NCBI GenBank assembly: GCA_937967685.1
Contig: CALBTX010000233.1
Span: 1-10,385, forward strand
DNA length: 10,385 nucleotides
Origin: an uncultured Bacillaceae bacterium
GTDB lineage: Bacteria > Bacillota > Bacilli > Caldalkalibacillales > Caldalkalibacillaceae
Direction: 5' to 3'
Shown: piece after piece, positions 1 to 7,345 of the stretch
Layout: each line of letters starts with the position of its first letter
Position numbering within the stretch: the first letter of the stretch is position 1
Position numbers and translations under genes: made by a program
Notes under the pieces: generated by a model
The model's database searches: none
The model's input: only the letters and a program-made list of their open reading frames with translations
Told to the model about the DNA's origin: nothing

Positions 1-22
1 CATGCTTGAAGAAATTGAATGA
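1..22 (+). CDS. 3' end of an unidentified upstream gene
   Basis: Reading codons from base 2 gives Met-Leu-Glu-Glu-Ile-Glu followed by TGA at 20-22, which fits the acidic, helical C-terminus of a protein that starts outside the window. In B. subtilis the gene before minJ is the S41-family protease ctpB, so that is a reasonable guess from gene order only. Six residues cannot identify a family. A different frame (codons from base 3) stays open to about base 65, so even the reading frame is uncertain. Confidence 0.3.
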
Positions 23-27
23 GGCGA

Positions 28-89
28 CATTTTCCAGGCTGCTAACTCATTTTCCGGGCTACTAAAACTCATTTACCAGGCTGCTGACC
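28..89. repeat. Three imperfect ~20 bp direct repeats upstream of minJ
   Basis: Three consecutive copies of a CATTTtCCaGGCTgCTaA-like unit occur at 28-47 (CATTTTCCAGGCTGCTAACT), 48-69 (22 bp, with two extra bases) and 70-89 (CATTTACCAGGCTGCTGACC). They fill most of the gap between the upstream gene tail and the minJ ribosome binding site. No inverted symmetry or spacer structure is apparent. The copies have diverged, so the array is not a recent duplication. Confidence 0.75.
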
Positions 90-141
90 AAGAAGGAGTT
101 TTGCTGCGTTCAGTGCATCGACAGGGGAGGATCTGCGAAAC

Positions 142-1509
142 ATGGATGTTTGGGCCCAATGGGCAGTTGAGATGGTTAAAGGGCTTCCTGCCCTTTTGAT
201 TCATCCATTAACTTATGTACTGCTGATCATCATTGCCCTCCTGTGGAGATGGCAAATCAATAGGCAGCGCAGGCTGTTCGGCACCAGACTGCATACGGTC
301 GGGGAAGGTGTACTGCATTCCCTGGCCTACGGTTTGGCCAGCGGGCTTTTGGCATCGATGCTCCTTTTCGTTTTAGGTGCAGTATATTCCCCTGAAGCGA
401 TCATGTATTTGTGGCTCATCGCTCTCGTTTTATCCTGTATCCATGTACGCTATCTATGTTTTGCTTATGCGGGGAGCTTATTGGCCGTTTTTGTTCTGGC
501 GGCCCGCTATTTTTCTTTGGAGAGCGGCATGGGCTGGCTGGATGAGTTGTGGGCCGCGTTGAGCACCATCCACCTTCCCTCTTTGTTTGCGCTCGTGGCG
601 GTGTTGCATCTGGCCGAGGGATTCATGATTCGCAGGGCCAAAAACCGTCTCAGTCAGCCGATTTATGTACAGGGGAAACGCGGGCGTTTGGTCGGAGGCT
701 ATGACATGCAGTATATTTGGTTTGTCCCCCTCTTTTTATTGTCTGAAGGCGGACAAGCATCCCTTCCCCCTCTTTTTGAAGGATGGCCCCTGTTTTCCGC
801 TTCCCTGCCCTATTTATCCGTATTGTGCTTTCCGGCTGTTTCCGTCTATATGGAACAGACCGTCTCCTCGACGCCAAAACAAAAAGCCGGCCGTACCTCT
901 CTCTGGTTCATCCTTTACGGTCTGCTCTTATTATTGCTCAGTTACGCCGCCGTCTACGTTGAAGAACTGCTGATCGCAACAATTCTTTTTACCTGTTTGG
1001 GCCATGCGGCGCACGGATGGTTCAGCCGTTATCAGGAGCGAAAAAGCGCACCGCTGTTTATTCACCCGGTCGACGGATTGAAAGTGTTGACCGTCATTCC
1101 CGGGACACCGGCGGAGGAAATGGGTTTGCAAAGCGGGGAAGTGATTCTAAAGGCCAACGGTATGCCGGTTAGACGGCGGAAACAGTTGTATGCAGCGCTG
1201 GCCAGAAACAGAGCATTCTGCAAACTAGAGGTCAGGAATGAAAATGGGGAACAAAGGTTTTTGAACCGTTCCTTGTATGAAAGCGACCACCATGAGTTGG
1301 GTATCGTTCTGGTGCCCGATTCAGAAGTGCCTTATTACTTGGAAGGACAAAACGTCAATCTGTGGCGTTTGCTCGGCCAGCAGAGCGGGAAAAAAAGGCC
1401 GCTTTCGGCCGGTATGATCGATAAGGGAGCAGGGGATGGACAGAGGCCGGAGACAGAAGATAAAAACGATCGTCCGCTTTTCCCGGCAGATCAACATAAA
1501 AACGTTTGA
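142..1509 (+). CDS. minJ: MinJ-like polytopic membrane protein with C-terminal PDZ domain
   Basis: This 455-residue protein is predicted to act at the membrane of the division septum or pole, where B. subtilis MinJ bridges DivIVA and MinD so that MinCD blocks division in the right place. Hydrophobic segments lie near residues 15-35, 57-82, 86-122, 143-160, 190-201, 220-236 and 253-288, with basic loops between them. Residues ~312-392 form a PDZ domain: GLKVL strand, then PGTPAEEMGL and SGEVILKANG, ending in the YESDHHELGI stretch that recalls B. subtilis MinJ. There is no protease domain, which argues against CtpB or HtrA. Residues 393-455 are a polar, probably disordered tail. The start is the first in-frame ATG after GGGGAGG (124-130); the 11-base spacing is somewhat long. 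The position before uvrBA matches the B. subtilis neighbourhood. The stop codon is inside the first unit of a tandem array. The family assignment rests on architecture and remembered similarity. Confidence 0.82.
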   Translation: MDVWAQWAVEMVKGLPALLIHPLTYVLLIIIALLWRWQINRQRRLFGTRLHTVGEGVLHSLAYGLASGLLASMLLFVLGAVYSPEAIMYLWLIALVLSCIHVRYLCFAYAGSLLAVFVLAARYFSLESGMGWLDELWAALSTIHLPSLFALVAVLHLAEGFMIRRAKNRLSQPIYVQGKRGRLVGGYDMQYIWFVPLFLLSEGGQASLPPLFEGWPLFSASLPYLSVLCFPAVSVYMEQTVSSTPKQKAGRTSLWFILYGLLLLLLSYAAVYVEELLIATILFTCLGHAAHGWFSRYQERKSAPLFIHPVDGLKVLTVIPGTPAEEMGLQSGEVILKANGMPVRRRKQLYAALARNRAFCKLEVRNENGEQRFLNRSLYESDHHELGIVLVPDSEVPYYLEGQNVNLWRLLGQQSGKKRPLSAGMIDKGAGDGQRPETEDKNDRPLFPADQHKNV

Positions 1510-1584
1510 AGACAATGATAATACTTTGAAGACAATGATAATACTTTAAACACAATGATAATACTTTAAAGACGATGATAATAC
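1505..1584. repeat. Four tandem 20 bp repeats covering the minJ stop codon
   Basis: Four head-to-tail units of exactly 20 bp start at 1505, 1525, 1545 and 1565. The first two are identical (TTTGAAGACAATGATAATAC); the third reads TTTAAACACAATGATAATAC and the fourth TTTAAAGACGATGATAATAC. The TGA in unit 1 is the minJ stop codon; in units 3 and 4 the G is replaced by A. The array is much richer in A+T than its flanks. There are no spacers, so it is not a CRISPR array. Its role is unknown. Confidence 0.95.
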
Positions 1585-1610
1585 AATGTAGCACAAGCGT
1601 CAGGCAGCAC

Positions 1611-1642
1611 AGGCTCGGCACAGGCCGGGCTTCTTATTTTTT
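1611..1642 (+). terminator. Intrinsic terminator after minJ
   Basis: The arms AGGCTCGGC (1611-1619) and GCCGGGCTT (1624-1632) pair over nine positions, including two G-T wobbles, around an ACAG loop. A T-rich tract follows, ending in six Ts at 1637-1642. This is a good rho-independent terminator on the plus strand, closing the minJ transcript. It ends one base before the LexA operator of uvrBA, which isolates the SOS operon from upstream transcription. Confidence 0.85.
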
Positions 1643-1656
1643 AGAACATATATTCG
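1643..1656. promoter_or_regulatory. LexA (DinR) operator of uvrBA
   Basis: AGAACATATATTCG matches the Bacillus LexA/DinR consensus CGAACRNRYGTTYG at 12 of 14 positions, with A for C at position 1 and A for G at position 10. It lies 32 bases upstream of the -10 element of the uvrB promoter. B. subtilis uvrBA is a known LexA target, so both position and context support the call. Confidence 0.78.
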
Positions 1657-1664
1657 TCTTTTAT

Positions 1665-1693
1665 GTCTTCCTCGCGATCATTTGTGCTATAAT
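1665..1693 (+). promoter_or_regulatory. Extended -10 promoter for uvrBA
   Basis: TGCTATAAT at 1685-1693 is a perfect TATAAT hexamer with the TGN extension. The -35 position, 17 bases upstream (1665-1670, GTCTTC), is poor, so the extended -10 probably carries recognition by the main sigma factor. A start near base 1700 would give a leader of about 27 bases before uvrB. Confidence 0.72.
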
Positions 1694-1726
1694 TTTAATG
1701 GTTGATACAGTGAAGGGGGTTGCCGC

Positions 1727-3703
1727 ATGTTAGAAAAACCTTTTCAATTGGTCTCCAACTATGAACCGCAAGGTGATCAGCCGCAAGCAATCGACAAGCT
1801 TGTCAAAGGGATACGGGAGAAGAAAAAGTTTCAAACATTGTTGGGGGCGACGGGAACGGGAAAGACGTTTACGATGGCTCAAGTGATTGCCAGAGTGAAC
1901 AAACCGACATTGGTCATCGCTCACAACAAAACGTTGGCTGCCCAGCTTCATAGTGAATTAAAAGAATTTTTCCCTCATAATGCCGTGGAGTATTTTGTGA
2001 GTTATTACGATTATTATCAGCCGGAAGCTTACATTCCGCATACGGATACGTATATTGAGAAAGACGCGAGCATTAACGATGAGATAGATAAATTGCGTCA
2101 TTCGGCGACGAGCGCTTTGTTTGAGCGTCGCGATGTCATCATTGTGGCCAGTGTTTCCTGCATATACGGTTTGGGATCGCCGGAAGAATACCGGGATTTG
2201 GTGCTCTCCTTGCGCACAAATATGGAGAGAAACCGAGACGATATTTTGCGCAAGCTGGTAGATATCCAATACGTGCGCAACGATATCGACTTTCGGCGGG
2301 GAACATTTCGGGTGCGGGGGGATGTCTTGGAAATTTTCCCCGCCTCACGAGATGAAAGGGCCATCCGGGTCGAGTTTTTCGGCGATGAAATCGAACGAAT
2401 GACGGAAATCGATGTCCTGACCGGCGAAATTATCGGAGAACGGGAACACGTGGCCATTTTCCCGGCCTCACACTTTGTCACCCGCGAGGAAAAAATGAAA
2501 CGGGCCATTGAGAGCATCGAAGTTGAATTAGCCGAACGCCTGAAAGAATTAAGAGCGGCAAACAAACTGCTCGAAGCCCAGCGGTTGGAGCAGCGCACCC
2601 GTTATGATTTGGAAATGCTCAGGGAAATGGGGTTCTGTTCGGGCATAGAAAACTATTCCCGCCATCTGACCGGTCGGCCTCCGGGATCGATGCCGTACAC
2701 GTTACTCGACTTTTTCCCCGACGACTTTTTGATCATTACGGATGAATCCCATGTGACGATACCGCAAATTCGGGGGATGTATAACGGGGATGCCGCCCGC
2801 AAACAAGTGCTTGTTGATCACGGTTTTCGTCTTCCATCGGCGAAAGATAATCGTCCGCTTCGTTTTGAAGAATTCGAGCAGCATATCCATCAAATATTGT
2901 TCGTTTCGGCCACGCCGGGGCCGTATGAGTTGGAGCATGCGCCGGAGCCGGTGGAACAGATTATCCGTCCGACAGGACTGTTGGACCCGACGATCGATGT
3001 GCGACCTATCAAAGGACAAATTGACGATCTGCTCGGCGAAATCCAAGAAAGGATCAAACGCGATGAGCGCGTGCTGGTGACGACGCTAACGAAAAAAATG
3101 GCCGAAGACTTAACCGACTATTTAAAAGAAATCGGGATCAAAGTCCGTTATCTTCATTCCGAGATCAAAACGTTGGAAAGAATGCATATCATACGTGATT
3201 TGCGCTTAGGGAAGTTTGATGTGTTAGTGGGCATCAACTTGCTGCGGGAAGGGCTGGACCTGCCGGAAGTGTCACTGGTTGCCATCCTGGATGCCGATAA
3301 GGAAGGATTCTTGCGCTCCGAACGCTCGTTGATTCAGACGATTGGACGGGCGGCCCGCAATGAGAACGGTCATGTGATCATGTATGCCGACGAAGTGACC
3401 CAATCCATGCGGGTGGCCATTGACGAAACAAAGCGGCGGCGCAAGATCCAGGAAGCGTTTAACGAAAAACACGGCATGACGCCGAAAACAATCGTCAAAC
3501 CGGTGTATGATGTGATTGAGGCGACCAAAGCGGCCGAAGATGAGGAGCAGTACGAAGCGGCTCCGGATCTTGAGCAGCTCTCCAAGACAGAAAAAGAACA
3601 GTGGATCAAACGTTTGGAAAAAGAGATGAAAGAGGCCGCCAAAGCGCTTGACTTTGAACGGGCGGCCGAACTGCGGGATCTGATCATTGAGCTGAAAGGA
3701 TGA
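1727..3703 (+). CDS. uvrB: Excinuclease ABC subunit B
   Basis: UvrB is the central subunit of nucleotide excision repair. Loaded on DNA by UvrA, it verifies damage with a beta-hairpin and recruits the nuclease UvrC. The protein is 658 residues, the usual length. Walker A is GATGTGKT at 40-47; the aromatic YYDYYQPEAYIP beta-hairpin stretch is at 93-104; the helicase DESH motif is at 339-342; motif VI QTIGRAAR is at 537-544. The C-terminal UVR motif (about 622-658, with ALDFERAAELRD) is the site that contacts UvrC or UvrA. All diagnostic motifs are intact. The ATG follows GGGGG (1715-1719) with 7-base spacing. A LexA operator and extended -10 promoter lie just upstream, so SOS induction is expected. 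The stop codon overlaps the uvrA start as ATGA, implying translational coupling. Confidence 0.99.
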   Translation: MLEKPFQLVSNYEPQGDQPQAIDKLVKGIREKKKFQTLLGATGTGKTFTMAQVIARVNKPTLVIAHNKTLAAQLHSELKEFFPHNAVEYFVSYYDYYQPEAYIPHTDTYIEKDASINDEIDKLRHSATSALFERRDVIIVASVSCIYGLGSPEEYRDLVLSLRTNMERNRDDILRKLVDIQYVRNDIDFRRGTFRVRGDVLEIFPASRDERAIRVEFFGDEIERMTEIDVLTGEIIGEREHVAIFPASHFVTREEKMKRAIESIEVELAERLKELRAANKLLEAQRLEQRTRYDLEMLREMGFCSGIENYSRHLTGRPPGSMPYTLLDFFPDDFLIITDESHVTIPQIRGMYNGDAARKQVLVDHGFRLPSAKDNRPLRFEEFEQHIHQILFVSATPGPYELEHAPEPVEQIIRPTGLLDPTIDVRPIKGQIDDLLGEIQERIKRDERVLVTTLTKKMAEDLTDYLKEIGIKVRYLHSEIKTLERMHIIRDLRLGKFDVLVGINLLREGLDLPEVSLVAILDADKEGFLRSERSLIQTIGRAARNENGHVIMYADEVTQSMRVAIDETKRRRKIQEAFNEKHGMTPKTIVKPVYDVIEATKAAEDEEQYEAAPDLEQLSKTEKEQWIKRLEKEMKEAAKALDFERAAELRDLIIELKG

Positions 3704-6558
3704 ACACTGTGGACAAAATAGTCATTAAAGGGGCACGTGCCCATAATTTGAAAAATATCGACGTCACCATCCCCCGCAATGAACTGGTGGTCTTGACAGG
3801 CATGTCAGGGTCGGGGAAATCGTCGCTCGCTTTCGATACGATTTATGCTGAGGGACAACGAAGATATGTCGAATCCCTTTCCGCTTACGCCCGCCAGTTT
3901 TTGGGACAAATGGACAAGCCGGATGTGGACTCCATCGAAGGCTTGTCTCCCGCTATTTCCATTGATCAGAAAACGACGAGCCGCAATCCACGTTCAACCG
4001 TAGGGACCGTGACGGAAATATATGATTATTTGCGCCTCTTATTTGCCCGGATTGGTCATCCCCATTGTCCGCAGCACGGGATCGAAATTACGGCTCAGAC
4101 CGTTGAACAAATGGTGGATCGCATTTTAGAGTATCCCGAGCGCACCCGTCTGCAAATTATGGCTCCGGTGGTCAAGGGACGGAAAGGGGAATTTGTCAAA
4201 TTACTGGAGGATATTCGCAAACAAGGTTTCGTACGCGTTCGAGTGGACGGTGAAATCCGTGATCTGGCTGAAGACATCAAGCTGGAAAAAAACAAAAAAC
4301 ATTCCATTGAAGTTGTTGTCGATCGCATTGTCGTCAAAGATGGCATTCAGGCCCGCCTGTCCGATTCGATTGAAACAGCTTTAAAACTAGCCGACGGGAA
4401 AGTGTTGGTCGACGTCATCGGTGAGGAAGAACTTTTGTTCAGTTCCAATTTGGCTTGCCCGGAATGTGGTTTCAGCATGGATGAATTGGCGCCGCGAACG
4501 TTTTCATTTAATGCCCCGTACGGCGCCTGCCCACATTGTGACGGCCTGGGGAGCCGGCTGGAAGTGGATCCCGATCTTGTCGTCCCCGACAAAGGATTGT
4601 CCCTGAAGGAAGGGGCATTAGCACCCTGGGCGGGAACGTCTTCAAAGTATTACGTACAATTGTTGGAAGCGGTTTGCGACCATTTTCAGATTGACCGGGA
4701 GACCCCGTTTGGGAAACTTCCGAAAAAGCAGCAGAACATTTTACTGTTTGGCAGCGGAACGGAGCGCATTGATTTTCGGTATGAAAATGAATTCGGCCAG
4801 GTCAGGGAACGCCGGATACCGTTTGAAGGGGTGGTCCCTCATTTGGAACGGCGCTACAAAGAGACCAGTTCAGACTTTATGCGGGAGCACCTTGAAGCTT
4901 ATATGAGCGAGAAAGTATGTCCTCAATGTAAAGGGGCCCGGTTGCGTCCCGAATCTCTGGCGGTGACGATCAATGGCCGCAATATCGATGAAGTCACCAA
5001 ATTATCGATCACGGAAGCCAAGCAATGGGTTTCCTCGCTCGAGTTAACCGAGAAAGAAGCGACCATTGCCCGCTTGATTTTGATGGAAATTCAAGACCGT
5101 TTAAGCTTTCTGGTCGACGTGGGCCTCGATTATTTGACCTTGAACCGTTCAGCCGGCACCTTAAGCGGTGGAGAGGCCCAGCGCATCCGCCTGGCCACCC
5201 AGATCGGTTCCAAATTAACGGGTGTGCTTTATATTCTTGACGAACCTTCCATTGGTTTGCATCAACGGGATAACGACCGCTTGATCAAAACGCTGAAGCA
5301 TATGCGTGATCTAGGCAATACGTTGATTGTCGTTGAACATGATGAAGAGACGATGCTGGCTGCGGATACGATCATCGATATCGGGCCGGGGGCGGGGGTG
5401 CACGGAGGCGAAATCATCGCTCAAGGGACACCGGAAGAAATCATGGCTGACGAGCATTCTTTGACGGGTCAATATTTGAGCGGGAAAAAGTTTATCCCCT
5501 TGCCTGCGGCGCGCCGCCGGCCGAATGACAAATGGCTGGAGATCAAAGGGGCTGCGGAAAACAACTTGAAAGGAATGACGACCCGCATTCCTTTGGGCGT
5601 GATGACGTGTGTGACGGGAGTCTCCGGATCGGGAAAAAGTACGCTCGTCAACGAAATTTTACTGAAGGCGCTCATGAGGGCCTATTACCGTTCGAAGGTC
5701 AAACCCGGCAAACATGAGGAAATCAAAGGGAAAGAACATCTGGATAAAGTGGTTAATATCGATCAGTCCCCCATCGGCCGCACCCCGCGATCCAATCCGG
5801 CGACTTATACGGGGGTTTTTGACGATATTCGCGAAGTGTTTGCCCAGACGAACGAGGCAAAAATGAGAGGCTATAAAAAAGGGCGTTTCAGTTTTAATGT
5901 CAAAGGCGGGCGCTGTCAAGCATGCAACGGGGACGGGATCATCAAGATCGAAATGCATTTTCTGCCCGATGTGTATGTGCCGTGCGAGGTGTGTAAAGGC
6001 AAGCGATACAATCGGGAAACACTGGAAGTGACATACAAAGGGAAAACGATCGCTGATGTGTTGGAAATGACGATCGAAACGGCCCTTGAATTCTTTCGCA
6101 ACATTCCCCGGATCAAGCGCAAACTGCAAACGCTGTTTGATGTCGGTTTAGGCTATATGCGTCTCGGGCAGCCGGCGACGACACTGTCTGGGGGAGAGGC
6201 CCAGCGGGTGAAACTCGCTTCGGAACTTCACCGCCGAAGCACGGGGCGCACATTGTATATTTTGGATGAACCGACGACAGGGCTGCACATTGAGGATATT
6301 AAACGCCTGCTGGATGTCCTTCAGCGCCTGGTCGAAAACGGGGATACGGTGCTCGTGATCGAACATAACCTGGATGTGATCAAAATGGCCGACTATATTC
6401 TCGATCTGGGCCCAGAAGGAGGCGACCGGGGCGGCAGAGTGATTGCCCAGGGGACGCCGGAAGAAGTGGCTGAAACGGAAGGTTCCTACACCGGAATATA
6501 TTTGCAGCCGATTTTAGAGCGGGACCGTCAAAGAATGAAACAGATGCTCGTTACTTGA
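3700..6558 (+). CDS. uvrA: Excinuclease ABC subunit A
   Basis: UvrA is the dimeric ABC-type ATPase that first senses bulky DNA lesions and loads UvrB. The 952-residue protein has the full duplicated layout: Walker A GMSGSGKS (34-41), a zinc module with C253, C256, C277 and C280, the first LSGGEAQR signature (488-495) with Walker B LDEP (513-516), second Walker A GVSGSGKS (640-647), second zinc module C739, C742, C762 and C765, and second LSGGEAQR (829-836) with Walker B around D856/E857. No key residue is missing. The start is uncertain by three codons: the ATG at 3700 overlaps the uvrB stop but AAAGG directly abuts it, while GTG at 3709 has AAAGG at a normal 9-base distance and would give an N-terminus like B. 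subtilis UvrA. The 3' end overlaps convergent motB by 8 bp, and no terminator hairpin follows. Confidence 0.99.
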   Translation: MNTVDKIVIKGARAHNLKNIDVTIPRNELVVLTGMSGSGKSSLAFDTIYAEGQRRYVESLSAYARQFLGQMDKPDVDSIEGLSPAISIDQKTTSRNPRSTVGTVTEIYDYLRLLFARIGHPHCPQHGIEITAQTVEQMVDRILEYPERTRLQIMAPVVKGRKGEFVKLLEDIRKQGFVRVRVDGEIRDLAEDIKLEKNKKHSIEVVVDRIVVKDGIQARLSDSIETALKLADGKVLVDVIGEEELLFSSNLACPECGFSMDELAPRTFSFNAPYGACPHCDGLGSRLEVDPDLVVPDKGLSLKEGALAPWAGTSSKYYVQLLEAVCDHFQIDRETPFGKLPKKQQNILLFGSGTERIDFRYENEFGQVRERRIPFEGVVPHLERRYKETSSDFMREHLEAYMSEKVCPQCKGARLRPESLAVTINGRNIDEVTKLSITEAKQWVSSLELTEKEATIARLILMEIQDRLSFLVDVGLDYLTLNRSAGTLSGGEAQRIRLATQIGSKLTGVLYILDEPSIGLHQRDNDRLIKTLKHMRDLGNTLIVVEHDEETMLAADTIIDIGPGAGVHGGEIIAQGTPEEIMADEHSLTGQYLSGKKFIPLPAARRRPNDKWLEIKGAAENNLKGMTTRIPLGVMTCVTGVSGSGKSTLVNEILLKALMRAYYRSKVKPGKHEEIKGKEHLDKVVNIDQSPIGRTPRSNPATYTGVFDDIREVFAQTNEAKMRGYKKGRFSFNVKGGRCQACNGDGIIKIEMHFLPDVYVPCEVCKGKRYNRETLEVTYKGKTIADVLEMTIETALEFFRNIPRIKRKLQTLFDVGLGYMRLGQPATTLSGGEAQRVKLASELHRRSTGRTLYILDEPTTGLHIEDIKRLLDVLQRLVENGDTVLVIEHNLDVIKMADYILDLGPEGGDRGGRVIAQGTPEEVAETEGSYTGIYLQPILERDRQRMKQMLVT

Positions 6559-7345
6559 CACGGGGCAGGATGAGCACTTCCACCCGCCGGTTTTGTTGTC
6601 GGCCTTCAGCGGTATCATTTGGTGCCACGGGGCGGTACTCACCATAACCGGTGGCACTGAAACGGTCGGGCTCGAGCTCATCGTTTTCCAGCAGAATTTG
6701 CATAAAGTTAATGGCTCTCATGGCGCTCAAATCCCAATTGGAACGAAACTCGTCATTATGGATGGGGACATTGTCCGTGTGTCCCCCGATGGTGACATGA
6801 CGGGGGGGATCGGTCACCAAAAGGTTGGAAATCTCCCTGGCCAATGTGCGCGACCCTTCTTTAACGACGGCGCTTCCCGAATCGAAAAAGACCTGATCGG
6901 CAATGGTGATCAATAAACCGTCATCCGTTAAATCCGTTTTCAAACTCTCGTTTAAGTCATTGTTCTGTATGTATGTATCGATGTTCCCCTTAATCGCTTC
7001 CAACTCGGCAAAATCAAGCTCCTTCGCTGAATTTTCCTCATTTTCTTCTTCTTGCTCCCCTGCTTCCTGTTCATCTTCAGCATGCGCTTCACGCCCTTCC
7101 CGGTCATCTTCCTCAGGAATGGGGGTTGGTGGAACGCCGCTTGTATAACTCATGATCCCTCGGCCGCCATCAAAGGCGGCGCTGAACGTTTGCGTCAGCT
7201 TTTCAAGCTTTTGGGCGTCGATCGTACTGGCCGCAAATAAAACGACAAATAAGGCAAACAGGAGGGTGAGCATGTCTGCATAAGGAATCAGCCAAGATTC
7301 ATTCGTCTGGTTCCCGGTACCACGGTTTTTTCTCCGGTTAACCAT
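6551..7345 (-). CDS. motB: Flagellar stator protein MotB
   Basis: MotB forms the ion channel of the flagellar stator with MotA and anchors it to peptidoglycan. The 264-residue protein has a basic cytoplasmic N-terminus and one membrane segment (about 19-42). D24 in SWLIPYADMLTLL is the essential ion-binding aspartate. After it comes a very acidic linker (about 79-112), then an OmpA-type peptidoglycan-binding domain (about 145-262) with GHTDN (188-192), NWDLSAMRA (203-211) and GRQQNRRVEVLI (248-259). Overall it resembles B. subtilis MotB more than MotS; V35, 11 residues after D24, is where proton-type proteins have Val and sodium-type MotS has Leu. An ATG 63 bases upstream in frame is rejected because GGGAG lies 7 bases before ATG 7345. 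The gene overlaps the end of motA by 8 bp (AATGGTTAA), which implies coupled translation. Confidence 0.96.
   Translation of the reverse strand: MVNRRKNRGTGNQTNESWLIPYADMLTLLFALFVVLFAASTIDAQKLEKLTQTFSAAFDGGRGIMSYTSGVPPTPIPEEDDREGREAHAEDEQEAGEQEEENEENSAKELDFAELEAIKGNIDTYIQNNDLNESLKTDLTDDGLLITIADQVFFDSGSAVVKEGSRTLAREISNLLVTDPPRHVTIGGHTDNVPIHNDEFRSNWDLSAMRAINFMQILLENDELEPDRFSATGYGEYRPVAPNDTAEGRQQNRRVEVLILPRVK

Noticed and set aside
1505..1584. Fur or PerR boxes in the 20 bp array
   Set aside because: TGATAAT resembles one half-site, but the inverted partner ATTATCA is absent in every unit.
1505..1584. CRISPR array or multiple promoters in the 20 bp array
   Set aside because: The units are contiguous without spacers, and no TTGACA-like element lies 16-18 bases from the GATAAT hexamers.
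2098..2598. 166-codon open frame antisense to uvrB
   Set aside because: It shadows a strongly conserved gene, has a basic and Ser-rich composition typical of reverse-frame translation, and lacks a recognisable domain or ribosome binding site.
3320..3333. Second LexA box inside uvrB (CGAACGCTCGTTGA)
   Set aside because: It mismatches the consensus at three positions, lies deep in the coding region and encodes a conserved stretch just before helicase motif VI.
6545..6575. TGCTC/GAGCA hairpin as a terminator between uvrA and motB
   Set aside because: The 5 bp stem spans a 21-base loop and there is no T-tract on either strand.
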